Positions 6,881 through 17,200 of a DNA stretch of 64,000 bases are shown in pieces. Below the pieces are notes generated by a model, which did not search any database, was not told where the DNA came from, and saw only the letters and a list, made by a program, of their open reading frames with translations. Every line of letters starts with the position of its first letter. Position 1 is the stretch's first letter. The stretch is from an uncultured Collinsella sp. Lineage in GTDB: Bacteria > Actinomycetota > Coriobacteriia > Coriobacteriales > Coriobacteriaceae. Where the stretch lies: NCBI GenBank assembly GCA_934658705.1, contig CAKUHP010000003.1:1-64000 (forward strand), in the 5' to 3' direction. Position numbers and translations under genes: made by a program.

Positions 6881-9063
6881 TAGGACCAGAGGAGGTCGCT
6901 GCGGGCTATGGTGGCGCCAATGGCAAAAGGCATGCAGGCAATGACCGGATACAGATAGCGCATGTAGGTCGAGCCGTTGCAGGGACCGATCAGGCACACG
7001 GCGAGCACGCCCAGCAACGGTACCCAAATGGCCAGCGCCCGCCATGAACGGCGACGCAGCAGGTAGATCACGACGGCAATCATGATCCATACATAGGTGG
7101 CCGAGCTCATGGTGAGCGAGATAAACGGGATGCGCTGCACCGCCACCCGATACAGGTTGACCAGATGGCCGCACCACCGCACCGCCTTGCTATCGACGGG
7201 GTGAAAGTCGAAATACTTGAGATTGTCGGGGCGGGCCATGATCTCGGCACTGCGCGCCGTGCTGTAGACCCAGGCATCGCAAGCGCTCGGATAAAAGTAC
7301 CCGTAGTAGTTATTGATAAGGGCCGAGATGTAGCACTCGGGATCCTTTTTGAACATCTGGGCCCACACCTCAAAATAGGCGTCGATGTCCTCCTGCGAGG
7401 CATACTCATTAAAGCAGTTCTTGACGGCATCGGACTTGTCGGGATTGTACCGACGACCGAGGTTCTCGTACTTGAGGACGCGATCGATTACAGCGCGCTC
7501 CTCGTCGGTCACCAAGCCATCGCAAGGAGCCTCCACGACGGTACCGTCCTCCTTAACCGTGGGATTGACACCCGAGTTAAGGCCGTCGTGTTTTTGCACA
7601 AATCGCGCCGTCTGCTGGAACGGAATCGAAAGCACCTCGCGCTTGGAGCCGGGCGTGATATCGTGCGCCGGCATAAAGACCTTGGTGAAGTACATATTGG
7701 AGGCAAGGCAGAGCGCCAGTACCGCAAGTACGCCAACCCAGCGCAGGCGCGGCACGCGAAGCGCGGGCGCAGCACCGGTCTGCCTGGCAGCATGACAGGC
7801 CGCGTGCACGTCCCAGGCGCAAAACGCCGCCGCGATCACGCATGCCGCCAGCGGGAACACCAGGCCGCCGTTACGCAAAAACGTGGAACCCATGGCACCC
7901 AGGGCGAGCAGCAACCAGTCATGGCGCGCAAAGAGCACGGGCTCGGGCTCGCCCACCCGCTCAACATTCATATCGCGACGAGGCAGGCCGCAAGCCACGA
8001 GCTTAACGGTCTGCACCAGTAGCAGCAAAAACGCGTCGGCAAAGAGCACGTCTTTGGTGAGCAGCGCCGCGTAGTTGGAGAACATCGGCATAAACGCAAA
8101 GAACAGCAGCGCTATACCGCGAATGGGCATGCCGACGCCAAACTTTCGCAGCGACGAGATGGAATACGCCATGCACGCGGCGGTAATCAAAAATTGTGCG
8201 CAGGTATAGATAATGAGGCCCGCGTTGGCGCTGTTGAACAGAGATAGGCCCAGCTGCACGCACGAGCCGATGATGGCCGTGTGGACGACGGGGTGATGCC
8301 CGTTGAGCAGCACATTGGGGTTGAGCAGGCGCAAGTAGTCGCTCGTGCCGTTGGGATAGTTGAACCACTGGCGAATCTGCGCGCCCGTGTCTCCCATAAA
8401 GAGTCCAGGCAGCGAGGCGATAAGTGTTGGCGCCCAAGCAATTACGAGCACTAGAAAGGGACCTGCGAAGGGATGCGTCGAGAGCACGCTGTGGGCTACG
8501 CGCCACACGCGGCCAAAGTGGGCCTCCGAAAACGGAATGCGACGGGAGCTCAGCCAGTTGAGGCACTCAAAGGCCAGGTAGAAGGCAACGACCGCCAAGA
8601 GCATCCAGCCCGCGCCGCTAATCCAGGCGCAGACGATGCGCGCTTTGTCGCCGAGCACGATCTCGGCCGAGTCGGTGAGATCGTAGCTGCGGCCGAACAC
8701 CATGCAGATGGCAAAGAACAGCGAGGGCAGGATTACCGAGGGGCGCCAGGCATCGCCGCGACCAAAAAATACGTAGCGAAACGGCAGCGTGAGCAGGCAG
8801 GCAAGCGCGAGCAGCATGACCGCGTCGGTGTGGCCGGCAAACGAGAGGAGCACCTCGTAGCACACGTACAGCATGCCCGAGGCCTGCGGATCGATTGCCA
8901 GGACCGCATTGCTCGACACCGGGGCGGGGTCGATGGAAAACGCCGTGGTCGCCAACAGCGCAAGCATAAATGCAATGAACGTCTGCTTGGCGGGATAGCG
9001 CTTAAACCAGACGATGCGGGCGGCGTCGCGCGCGGCTGTTGTGGAGAGGTCGGGATCCTTCAC
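6880..9063 (-). CDS. Large polytopic membrane protein, DUF6020-like
   Basis: This 727-aa protein has about 12-14 hydrophobic segments along its length and a soluble loop at about residues 490-620 (between H-D-I-T-P-G-S-K-R-E and the C-terminal helices). The layout resembles GT-C-fold glycosyltransferase-type membrane proteins, and DUF6020 proteins in Gram-positive bacteria look like this. Substrate and reaction are unknown. It starts at GTG 9063; the ribosome site is weak and distant, so the start is uncertain. It stands alone between palindromic repeats on both sides. Confidence 0.65.
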   Translation of the reverse strand: MKDPDLSTTAARDAARIVWFKRYPAKQTFIAFMLALLATTAFSIDPAPVSSNAVLAIDPQASGMLYVCYEVLLSFAGHTDAVMLLALACLLTLPFRYVFFGRGDAWRPSVILPSLFFAICMVFGRSYDLTDSAEIVLGDKARIVCAWISGAGWMLLAVVAFYLAFECLNWLSSRRIPFSEAHFGRVWRVAHSVLSTHPFAGPFLVLVIAWAPTLIASLPGLFMGDTGAQIRQWFNYPNGTSDYLRLLNPNVLLNGHHPVVHTAIIGSCVQLGLSLFNSANAGLIIYTCAQFLITAACMAYSISSLRKFGVGMPIRGIALLFFAFMPMFSNYAALLTKDVLFADAFLLLLVQTVKLVACGLPRRDMNVERVGEPEPVLFARHDWLLLALGAMGSTFLRNGGLVFPLAACVIAAAFCAWDVHAACHAARQTGAAPALRVPRLRWVGVLAVLALCLASNMYFTKVFMPAHDITPGSKREVLSIPFQQTARFVQKHDGLNSGVNPTVKEDGTVVEAPCDGLVTDEERAVIDRVLKYENLGRRYNPDKSDAVKNCFNEYASQEDIDAYFEVWAQMFKKDPECYISALINNYYGYFYPSACDAWVYSTARSAEIMARPDNLKYFDFHPVDSKAVRWCGHLVNLYRVAVQRIPFISLTMSSATYVWIMIAVVIYLLRRRSWRALAIWVPLLGVLAVCLIGPCNGSTYMRYLYPVIACMPFAIGATIARSDLLWS

Positions 9064-9084
9064 AGTCCAAATAGCCTTTCTAGA

Positions 9085-9200
9085 AACCCGCCAAAAAGGG
9101 ACAGGTTTATTTTGGCAGGTTTTATCTGGGGAAACGTTACGGTTCTGTCATCGTTGCCCAGTGAACCACATCAAAGGTGCCTGTCCCCTTTGTGGTGGTT
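9085..9200. repeat. Two GGGACAG-core palindromes between the DUF6020-like gene and lgt
   Basis: Copy A (9085-9125) has arms AACCCGCCAAAA/TTTTGGCAGGTT and core AGGGACAGGTTTAT on the plus strand. Copy B (9164-9200) has arms AACCACATCAAAGG/CCTTTGTGGTGGTT around GTGCCTGTCC; its outer end reaches the lgt stop codon at 9199. Confidence 0.65.
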
Positions 9201-10020
9201 AGGCGTCCAGGTAGACGCGCTGGGGGCGGTTGCGGTGTCGGGCGAAGATGATGAGCGCCAGGCCTGCGATTACAAGCGGCAGGCTCAGTAGCTGGCCCAT
9301 GGTGATGACGCCGCCCAGCAGATAGCCCAGTTGCGCATCGGGCACGCGCACGAACTCGACGAGGAAGCGGACGATGCCGTACCCCATCACAAACACGCCC
9401 ATAAACGTGCCTTGGGGCAGCAGCGGTTTTTTACGGCTGAGCACCTGCAGGATGCAAAAGAGCACGATGCCTTCGAGAAACGCCTCGTAGAGCTGTGAGG
9501 GATGACGCGGCATATCGCCCGCGGTACCACCAAAGACCACGCCCCAGGGCAGATCGGTCGGTTTACCCCACAGCTCACCGTTGACGAAGTTGGCGCAACG
9601 ACCCAGGCACAGGGCCAGCGGGGCGCCGATGACGGCAAGGTCGGCGATGGTCCATGCATCGAGTTTGTACATGCGGCACACGATGATGCCTCCCAGAATG
9701 CCGCCGACCAGACCGCCGTGGAAGCTCATGCCTCCCTCGTTGGTAGCAAAAATCTCGAGCGGGTGGGCCCAGTAGTAGCCATCACCGTAAAAGACGACGT
9801 AAAACAAGCGCGCACCGATGATGAGGCCAAAGACCGCACCGACCACGACGCTCGTCAGGTCATCAATCGTGATATTGAAACCCCAGCGGCGCTGCGTGCG
9901 GTACATAACGACCGCCGTAAGCGTGGCGCCGACCACATAGGCCAGACCATACCAGTAGATCGTGATGGGGCCCGCCGAGATCGCGACGGGATCAAGCATA
10001 TGGTAGAGGTCGTTGAGCAT
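9199..10020 (-). CDS. lgt: Prolipoprotein diacylglyceryl transferase
   Basis: This 273-aa integral membrane enzyme transfers diacylglycerol from phosphatidylglycerol to the lipobox cysteine of prolipoproteins. Lgt signatures are present: S-F-H-G-G-L-V-G-G-I-L-G-G, R-C-A-N-F-V-N-G-E-L-W-G-K-P-T and R-H-P-S-Q-L-Y-E, plus about seven membrane segments. The start MLNDLYHM at 10020 is preferred because AGGGG lies about six bases upstream; a longer reading adds a hydrophilic leader without a ribosome site. Lipoprotein substrates in the window include the ABC binding protein (55625) and the arylsulfotransferase (19175). Confidence 0.95.
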   Translation of the reverse strand: MLNDLYHMLDPVAISAGPITIYWYGLAYVVGATLTAVVMYRTQRRWGFNITIDDLTSVVVGAVFGLIIGARLFYVVFYGDGYYWAHPLEIFATNEGGMSFHGGLVGGILGGIIVCRMYKLDAWTIADLAVIGAPLALCLGRCANFVNGELWGKPTDLPWGVVFGGTAGDMPRHPSQLYEAFLEGIVLFCILQVLSRKKPLLPQGTFMGVFVMGYGIVRFLVEFVRVPDAQLGYLLGGVITMGQLLSLPLVIAGLALIIFARHRNRPQRVYLDA

Positions 10021-10043
10021 ATCGATCCCCCTGCTCCCTACAT

Positions 10044-10080
10044 ACAAATGCGGCCGCGGGCCTTGCGCTCGCAGCCGCAT
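10044..10080 (-). terminator. Terminator-like hairpin after the NifU-like gene
   Basis: ATGCGGC pairs with GCCGCAT around a GC-rich loop. On the minus strand it is followed by TTTGTATG, about 50 bp past the stop. Confidence 0.45.
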
Positions 10081-10129
10081 ATCTGGGCGTAACGTCTATG
10101 CGGAGCATGACGTCCGCAGCTTTCGCATC

Positions 10130-10408
10130 TTAGAACGGCGCGTACTCGTCGTACAGGTCGTCGGTCTCGCCAGAAGCATTGACCTGCTCGACGCGGGTAA
10201 CGCCGGGCACGTGCTCCTTCAGGATGCGTTCGATACCCATGGACAGGGTCAGCGAGCTCATGGGGCAGCCGGCGCAGGCGCCCTGCAGCTCCAGCTTGAC
10301 GACACCCTCGTCGTCGACACCCACATACTCCATATCGCCGCCGTCGGCCTGCAGGTTGGGGCGGATCTCTTCAAGAACCTTCTTAAGCAGCTCTTCGTTA
10401 ACAGCCAC
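10130..10408 (-). CDS. NifU C-terminal-domain (Nfu-type) Fe-S scaffold protein
   Basis: This 92-aa single-domain protein matches the Nfu domain: L-(E)-E-I-R-P-N-L-Q-A-D-G-G-D near the N-terminus and the C-A-G-C-P motif (Cys45, Cys48) that binds a transferable [4Fe-4S] or [2Fe-2S] cluster. It delivers clusters to apo-proteins such as the radical SAM enzyme and dehydratase activase in this window (inference). It starts at GTG 10408, with AAAGGAG six bases upstream. The acidic C-terminal tail of about 18 residues is a minor extension. Confidence 0.92.
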   Translation of the reverse strand: MAVNEELLKKVLEEIRPNLQADGGDMEYVGVDDEGVVKLELQGACAGCPMSSLTLSMGIERILKEHVPGVTRVEQVNASGETDDLYDEYAPF

Positions 10409-10523
10409 AGGGGCTCCTTTCTCACAATAACGCGGGCACGCCCGCGGACAGGGGCTATGTTACTACAGCCATGTACCCGCTTAGGCGCCAGCCATGCGCG
10501 CGGACACGACTTTCACGAGCAGT

Positions 10524-10550
10524 CAATTTGGGACGGGGCTCTTTTAGCTG
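10524..10550. repeat. GGGACGGGG-type repeat, single copy
   Basis: CAATTTGGGACGGGGCTCTT is a close relative of the repeats at 6851 and 12098, here without a long inverted partner. It lies 30 bp past the dCMP deaminase stop. Confidence 0.5.
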
Positions 10551-10578
10551 TTTTGTCGCCAGCTAGCGTTGGCACGCG

Positions 10579-11103
10579 CTACTGCTGAGCCCGCTCCCCG
10601 GTACCAATATGGACATCGACGATAACCTGGCGGTAGCTGATGCCGCAGGAGTCGAGGATGCGGCGGCTGATGCGGCCGTCGTCGGTATCGGCGTACTTGT
10701 TGTCCAGGTAGACAACCTCGCCCACGCCCACCTGCGCAAGAATCTTGGCGCAGTCGTGACACGGGAACAGCGTGACGTAGACCGTGGAACCCTCAAGGTC
10801 TTTGAGCGAGCCGCGGTAGTTGAGCACGGCGTTGGCCTCGGCATGCACTACGTAGTTGTGCTTATCCTGCAACGGGTCGTCACTCGTGCCCCACGGGAAA
10901 AAGTCGTCGTTGAGCGCCGAGGGCGTACCGTTGTAGCCCACCGAAAGGATGCGGTGGTTGGTGTTGGCGATGCACGCGCCCACCTGCGTGTTGGGGTCCT
11001 TACTGCGGCGCTGCGCGGCGATGGCCACGCTCATAAAGAACTCATCCCAGCTAATAACGTCGCGGCGCTTGCCCGACGCGGTTTGATGAAGATCGTCCGA
11101 CAT
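10579..11103 (-). CDS. dCMP deaminase family protein
   Basis: This 174-aa zinc-dependent deaminase is likely to convert dCMP to dUMP, the substrate for thymidylate synthase. The zinc site is complete: H87-A-E89 and P-C115-H-D-C118. N-x-Q-V-G-A near residue 41 and G-Y-N-G-T-P fit the deoxycytidylate deaminase subfamily, also related to ComEB. The start MSDDLHQ at 11103 has GGAGG eight bases upstream. It is followed by a repeat and probably stands alone or with the NifU-like gene. Confidence 0.9.
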   Translation of the reverse strand: MSDDLHQTASGKRRDVISWDEFFMSVAIAAQRRSKDPNTQVGACIANTNHRILSVGYNGTPSALNDDFFPWGTSDDPLQDKHNYVVHAEANAVLNYRGSLKDLEGSTVYVTLFPCHDCAKILAQVGVGEVVYLDNKYADTDDGRISRRILDSCGISYRQVIVDVHIGTGERAQQ

Positions 11104-11184
11104 GCCAGACACCTCCGTAATCGCAATAGTTTGACCTATTGTAGCAGGTGAAAAGTGGGGCATTCGTCCCACCAGCCCCTCGCC

Positions 11185-12036
11185 CTACGCGCGGCGGGGC
11201 TTTTGGTTGATGTGGTAAAGCTCGGCGAGACCCCGCAGCGTCAACGCGTCATCGACCGTCAGGCTATGACCGACAAGGGCCGCAAGCGCCTCGGCATCGT
11301 CGCCGGTAATGACGATGGGCACATCGCCCTCCCCCGCCGCCTTGGTCGCTCGCATCTCGGCGAGCACCATGTCGAGCATGCCGTCGATGCGGGCCACCTC
11401 GCCCAGAACCACGCCCGAGCGCATGGCCTCACGCGTGTTGCGGCCGATGACATGCGTCGGCGCCGAGGGCTCAACCTGAGGCAGGCGCGCCGCAGCGGCC
11501 GAGAGCGAACGGGCGCCGAGCGCCAGCCCCGGCGCGATAACGCCGCCGACAAAGGTGCCGTGCGCGTCGATGACCTCGATATTGGTCGTCGTGCCCAGAT
11601 CAATCACGATGCACGGCGAGCCGTAGACGGCGCGGGCCGCCACGGCATCGGCGATGCGGTCGGGGCCAATCTCGGCCGGGTCGTCGTAGTGCACGGGCAT
11701 GCCGGTCTTAAGTCCCGGCCCCACGGTGAGCACGCGCCCCGTGCAGGTACGGGAAAGCGCCGCCTTCCACGGACGCTCGAGCGCCGGAACCACGCAGCTC
11801 AGGACGGCAGCCGCGGGCACAAGTGTACCCGGCATGCCCGCATCGGCCGCAAGGGCGCCCATGACCTGCACGAGACGCATGCGAGCCTCGTCTGCTGTGA
11901 TGCGCGCCGGCGTGGTTATCTCGCACGTCGCAAGCGGACATTCCTGCGCCGCGGCCGAATCCTCGGCAAAAAGGCCAAAGCGAATGAACGTGTTGCCCAC
12001 GTCGACCGTCAATATATATGCGCACCCATTAAGCAT
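11185..12036 (-). CDS. coaX: Type III pantothenate kinase
   Basis: This 283-aa enzyme phosphorylates pantothenate in the first step of coenzyme A synthesis. CoaX motifs are clear: the N-terminal phosphate-binding L-T-V-D-V-G-N-T (about 9-16), G-P-D-R-I-A-D-A-V-A, and V-I-D-L-G-T-T-T-N-I-E-V-I-D with G-G-V-I-A-P-G. CoaX is the ASKHA-fold enzyme that is not feedback-inhibited by CoA. The start has AAAGGAG eight bases upstream. The segment near residues 50-70 is Ala-rich and longer than usual. Confidence 0.95.
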   Translation of the reverse strand: MLNGCAYILTVDVGNTFIRFGLFAEDSAAAQECPLATCEITTPARITADEARMRLVQVMGALAADAGMPGTLVPAAAVLSCVVPALERPWKAALSRTCTGRVLTVGPGLKTGMPVHYDDPAEIGPDRIADAVAARAVYGSPCIVIDLGTTTNIEVIDAHGTFVGGVIAPGLALGARSLSAAAARLPQVEPSAPTHVIGRNTREAMRSGVVLGEVARIDGMLDMVLAEMRATKAAGEGDVPIVITGDDAEALAALVGHSLTVDDALTLRGLAELYHINQKPRRA

Positions 12037-12097
12037 CGTCGGCGCTCCTTTCGTCTGCCCAGCAGTATATCGCCTACCCAGACCAGTCAGTCCGGGC

Positions 12098-12182
12098 AGC
12101 TAATTTGGGACGGGGCTTTTTTAACTACCCTGGAACCTCGACTTGACGCGGGTAGTTAAAAAAGCCCCGTCCCAAATTAGCT
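12098..12182. repeat. 33-bp perfect inverted repeat with GGGACGGGG core
   Basis: Arms 12098-12130 and 12150-12182 are perfect complements. Each contains TTTGGGACGGGGCTTTTTTA, and the loop is 19 nt. It is effectively two copies of the GGGACGGGG element head to head. It lies between the divergent coaX and OPT transporter genes, so it is in their promoter region and not at a gene end. Confidence 0.85.
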
Positions 12183-12308
12183 ACCTTGCGGCTATACTGG
12201 TGCGCGGTCGTGCGCGAGCTCACGCGGCGGCCCTTGGTAACCCGACTTCCCGCGCCGTATCCGTAGCGACGCTCCCGGGGGAAGCGGATATACGCAAAGG
12301 AGTTATAT

Positions 12309-14012
12309 ATGAGCAATCCCTCGAACCGCGCCTCGATGCGCGGGCAACTCACGCTGCGCGGCGTCGTCATCGGCGTCCTTGGCTGCGTGATTATCACGGC
12401 AAGCTCGGCCTACACCGCGCTCAAGATGGGCGCACTCCCCTGGCCGATCGTCTTCGCTGCCGTCATCTCGCTGTTCTTCCTTAAGCTCATGGGCAACGCC
12501 AGCCTCAACGAGGCCAACGTCACCCACACCATCATGTCCGCAGGCGCCATGGTCGCCGGCGGTCTGGCGTTTACCATCCCGGGCGCCTGGATGCTGGGCT
12601 ATGCCGACCAGATCAGCTGGCTCGACATGTTTATCGTGGCACTCGCCGGCACTATCCTGGGTCTGCTGGCCACGGCACTCATCCACCGTCACTTTATCGT
12701 GGACGCCGCGCTGGAGTTCCCCACCGGCAACGCCGCAGCTCAGACCCTGCGCGCCACCGAGGCCGGCGGCAAGACTGGCAAGCAGCTCTTTGGCTCCATG
12801 GCCATCGCCGGCATCTACAGCGTGCTTCGCGACGCCCTGGGCGTGGTGCCCAGCATGCTGTGCACGCTCAATATCCCCGGCGTGACCTTTGCCATCTACA
12901 ACTCGCCCATGTTGCTCTCCGTCGGCTTTTTGGTGGGCTTCGCCCCCGTCGCTTTCTGGTTTGCCGGCGCGCTGCTGGGCAACTTTGGCATCATTGTCGG
13001 CGGCACCGCTGCCGGCCTGTTCGATGTTGTGACCGCACAGGGCATCGTCAAGTCCCTGGGTATGGGCCTTATGATGGGCTTTGGCGTCGCCGTCGTCCTT
13101 AAGGACATCCTGCCGCAGGTCGCCGGCATCGTCCGTGGTCTTGCCGCCGACAGCTCCACCGACACCGACGAGCAGTCGCTCATCTCGGGCTCCCTTAAGC
13201 TCGACGCCGGCATCATCGGCCTGGGCGCTGCCGCCATCGCCGTCATCATCGCCATCGCGCTCGACCTTGGCCCCGTTCCGGCCGTCATCGTCACGCTGTT
13301 CACCTTTGTCACCACCATCATGAGCGCGCAGAGCTGCGGCCAGACGGGCATCGACCCCATGGAGATCTTTGGCCTCATCGTCATGCTCATCGTGGCAGCC
13401 TGCGCTCAGATCGCTCAGGTCAAGCTGTTCTTTATCGCCGGCATCGTTGCCGTGGCGTGCGGCCTTGCGGGCGACGTCATGAACGACTTTAAGGCCGGCG
13501 CCGTGCTGGGTACCAACCCGCGCGCGCAGTGGATCGGCCAGGCCATCGGCGGCATCGTGGGCGCCCTGGTCGCCGCCGCCGTCATGGTCGCGCTCGTTAC
13601 CGCCTATGGGCCGGACGCCTTTGGCCCGGACAAGAGCTTTGTGGCCGCACAGGCAAGCGTCGTCGCCACCATGGTCTCGGGTATTCCGAGCGTGCCGTGG
13701 TTCGTGGGCGGCTTTATCGCCGGCATCGCCATGTACTGGCTCGGTATTCCGGCCATGATGATCGGCCTGGGCGTGTACCTGCCGTTCTACATGTCGCTTA
13801 CGGCCTTCCTGGGTTCCTGCGTTAAGCTCGCCTACGACAAGTGGGCCGCTCACCGCGACGCCACAGCCGGTCTTTCGGACGAGGAGAAGGCCGCCAAGGA
13901 CGCCGCCTTCCAGGAGCAGGGCTTGGTCGTCGCCAGCGGCCTGCTCGGTGGCGAGTCCATCGTCGGCGTTATCCTGGCGTTTATCTCTGTTGGCCTGAGC
14001 CTGCTGGGCTAA
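12309..14012 (+). CDS. OPT family oligopeptide/metal-chelate transporter
   Basis: This 567-aa protein has about 14-16 hydrophobic segments. It opens with the OPT pattern L-T-L-R-G-V-V-I-G-V-L-G-C-V-I-I-T-A-S-S-A-Y-T-A-L-K-M-G and has G-N-A-A-A-Q-T-L-R-A after a cytosolic loop, as in bacterial OPT (YSL-like) proteins. It probably imports small peptides or metal complexes; the exact substrate cannot be told. The start has AAAGGAG close upstream. A strong terminator follows. It is transcribed divergently from coaX, with the 33-bp inverted repeat between them. Confidence 0.9.
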   Translation: MSNPSNRASMRGQLTLRGVVIGVLGCVIITASSAYTALKMGALPWPIVFAAVISLFFLKLMGNASLNEANVTHTIMSAGAMVAGGLAFTIPGAWMLGYADQISWLDMFIVALAGTILGLLATALIHRHFIVDAALEFPTGNAAAQTLRATEAGGKTGKQLFGSMAIAGIYSVLRDALGVVPSMLCTLNIPGVTFAIYNSPMLLSVGFLVGFAPVAFWFAGALLGNFGIIVGGTAAGLFDVVTAQGIVKSLGMGLMMGFGVAVVLKDILPQVAGIVRGLAADSSTDTDEQSLISGSLKLDAGIIGLGAAAIAVIIAIALDLGPVPAVIVTLFTFVTTIMSAQSCGQTGIDPMEIFGLIVMLIVAACAQIAQVKLFFIAGIVAVACGLAGDVMNDFKAGAVLGTNPRAQWIGQAIGGIVGALVAAAVMVALVTAYGPDAFGPDKSFVAAQASVVATMVSGIPSVPWFVGGFIAGIAMYWLGIPAMMIGLGVYLPFYMSLTAFLGSCVKLAYDKWAAHRDATAGLSDEEKAAKDAAFQEQGLVVASGLLGGESIVGVILAFISVGLSLLG

Positions 14013-14053
14013 GCCGAGCAACTGCTCGTCGGCAATCATATTGCCTACGGCTT

Positions 14054-14092
14054 GCCCGGTCGTCAGCTTTGCGGCTGCCGACCGGGCGTTTT
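14054..14092 (+). terminator. Terminator of the OPT transporter gene
   Basis: GCCCGGTCG pairs with CGACCGGGC, followed by GTTTTAAT. It starts 42 bp past the stop. Confidence 0.75.
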
Positions 14093-14106
14093 AATGTCGA
14101 TACAGA

Positions 14107-14143
14107 GAAAGGCCGGCGTGCTGTGTATGACAGCGCGCCGGCC
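14107..14143 (-). terminator. Terminator of the surface protein gene
   Basis: On the minus strand GGCCGGCG...CGCCGGCC is followed by TTTCTCTG, about 70 bp past the stop of the 14213-17695 gene. Confidence 0.65.
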
Positions 14144-14212
14144 TTATTGGTTGAGATATCGAAGTGGCCTCACGACAAGCCACAGTTCATCGCGAGGTCG
14201 ACACTCAAAATG

Positions 14213-17200
14213 CTACATCTGCTTGCGACGACGATCACCCAGCGTCACGCCCGCGGCTACGAGCGTCACACCGCCGATGACGAAGACCTCGCCCGCGAGC
14301 TCGGAGTTGTCACCCGTCTGGGCGAGCGCACCATCCGCGGCCTGCTTCTTGGCAGCGGGGGCCTTTGCAGCGGCCTGCGCAACCTGGGGCTTAGCCTGCG
14401 GCTCGGCCTTGGGATGATACTTGTCGTACTCGGCCTGTGCGGCTGCCAGGGCATCCTTGGCGTCATTAAGCTCTGCAAGCGCGGCGGCATAGGCATCGTT
14501 GGCATCGGACAGCTTGGCATCGGCGTCGGCCTCGGCCTGTCTCAGACCCGTCTCGGCGTCAACGGCGGCCTTATAGCGAGCATAGGCAGCACCGAGCTTG
14601 GGCAGCTGATTTCGTGCCGTCCAGCCCGCGCTAAATACCGTTACGCCCGCGTCAAGGGAAGCCTCATGATCGACGTGCTCAAGATCGGCCTGAAGAGCCC
14701 GATCAGCCTCAAGCTCGGTCTGGGCATCGGCGATGGCCTTTTTGGCGTCCTCGACTGCCTGGTTGGCGGCATCGAGCTGATCCTGGGCAGCGTTCACGCT
14801 GGCGACAGCAGCTTTATGGGCTGCCTCGGCGTTATCAAGCGCCTTCTGAGCATCGGCGTAGCGCTGGAATGCGACGTTCGCGGCGTCGAGGGCCGTCTGG
14901 GCAGACGTGACCTCCTGCTGTGCGGCGGCAAGCGCCTGCTTCTTGTTGGTGACCGCTTGCTGCGCATTCGAGAGGGCCGTTGCCGCGGCAGTCGCTGCGG
15001 CCTTGGCGTCGTCAACGCCAGCCTGGGCAGTGACGTCGGCCTTCTTGGCCTCGTCAAGCGTGCCCTGCTTGTTCGTAAGATCCGTGTTGGCCGCATCGCG
15101 CTTGTCGGTAAGATCCTTGACCGAAGCGGTGGCGTCGCCATACGCCTCGTTGGCCTGATCGGACTTTGCCTTGGCGGCATCGTAGTCGCCCTGTGCCTTC
15201 GCCTTGCGGGCGGAAGCCTTGGAGGCGTTCGTCTGGCAATCGGCGAGCGCCGCGTTGGCCTTGTCGAGAGCAGTCTGAGCAGCGGCGGCTTCGCTCTTGG
15301 CGGCGTCGAGATTTGCCTTAGGAGTTTCGATGTCAACATTCTTCAAATTGACATCGGCAGCGTCATATGCCGCCCTAGCTATAGCGGTAGCCTCTTGCGC
15401 AGCTTCATAGTCGCCCTTGGCAGCAGCGACGTTTTCGTTCGCTTCGTTCGCGGCGCTTTTAGCAGCATTGAGGGATGTCCCCGCGGAACCAAGCGCATCG
15501 TGCTTCGCATCGCGCACCTTCTGTGCCGCCGCAAGTTGATTTTGCAGCTCCGCCAACTGTGCCTTCTGCGCAGCGGTACCGCCGGCATGATAAACAGAGT
15601 CCACGTACGTGTTTACCAGGTTTTTGAACTCATCGACCGTAAAATCGCCCTCGGCCCAGTTGCCCTGATAAATTGAAACAGGGAAGGGCTCGCCATCGTC
15701 ATCGGGCGTTGAGCGGTTGCCATCCTTACCATAGCCAACGGCAAACCCAAAGGAATTGGTGCCCGGATTAATGAAGTTCAGGTAATGACCAATCTCGTTG
15801 AAGTTGCGAACGCCTTTGTCATACTCACGTTTTTCCGCAGTGTACCAACCGATGAATGGCCACTCAGCACTACAATCGTCTTCGTTGTCGTAGGCCCATT
15901 CCCAATCTTCAGGATTATTCGACCCCTTATAAGCGCCGGCACCCATAGCAAGGTTTTCGCTATAAGACGAATAATCGCCCTCGCCGCTTTCCGCCGCGTG
16001 GCCCCAAACATTCGACGAATAGCAAACATCGAGCGCCGACTGCGCCATAGAGACAATGCTGACCTTCATGTCACTCAGGCCGTTTGCGCGACGAATTCCG
16101 TTGACCGCATTCATGTAGGTCAAGGTATTCTGCAGATTCACGAGCGAAAAAGCGTTGTCAGCGTCAGACGCATCCAAGTTGACATAGTCGTCATACCACG
16201 CCACCTTGCTAGCAGACCCATCAAGTAACTTCGCCGCATTACTCGCGTTGGCACGCTGAGCATCAGTAAACGATGTGCTACTTGCGATGTGATTCATAAA
16301 GCCAAGCAGGCCCGCCTTGACAGCATCCGTATCCACCTTCATGTTTGCTTTTAGCTCAGAAATCTGCTGCTCAAGAGCTTTGACGTTTGCGCTGGCCGTG
16401 CTGTATTCATCATTCGCTTTGTTGTAGTCGCTAGTAGCATTCTCAAGAGCACTTTTCTTCTGCTTTGCGACCTCTGCCAAATGATTGTACTCGGCAAGCT
16501 TGTCGGCCTCGGTCTGCTGGGCCTGCTCGTATGCCGTCTTCGCGGCGTCGCGCTTGCTGGCGGCGGCGTTGCACTCCTTGCTTGCCGCATCGTATGCAGA
16601 CTGGGCAGACGCCACAGCGGCGTTGGCAGCGGTGGCGCGCTCCTGCGCGGCAGCGACAGCAGCCTGGGCGGTCTGCAGATTCTCCTGTGCGGCCGTATCG
16701 GCAGTCGTCGCAGCTTCGAGTTCCGCTTGCGCGGCCTTAAGCTCGCCAGTGGCAGCGACCTTAGCAGCCTCGAGCGCGTTCAGGTCGACGCCCGTGCCCG
16801 AAGTGGCGGCATTGAGCGCAGCCTGAGCCTGATCCAGCTTCTTCTGAGCGTTGTCGCGTGCGGTGGTTGCGGTGACAAGGGCAGCGGCGGTCTGCTGCTT
16901 CTTGTCCTGGGCAGTCGTCACGGCCGCCTCGGCGTCAGCCTTTGCCTGCTCAGCCTTGGCAGCGACAGTCTTGGCGGCCTCGTACTCGCCCTCAGCCGCC
17001 TTTACATCGGCATTCGCCGCATTGAGCTTGGCCTGCGCGTCTTCGACAGCCTTCTTGGCGGCCTCGTACTCGTCCATGCCCATGTCCTTGAGCTTGGCCT
17101 GGGCATCCTCGAGGGCCTTCTTGGCGTCATCGCGCTTTGCCTTGGCATCCTTGAGCGCCTGAGTCTTGTCCGCAACGCTCTTATTGGCCTGGTCGAGCTG

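Noticed and set aside
12303-14039. Long minus-strand open frame (578 codons) opposite the OPT transporter gene
   Set aside because: It is a composition shadow: rich in His/Asp/Gly/Ala with no hydrophobic pattern, no ribosome site and no family resemblance. The plus frame is a clear OPT protein.
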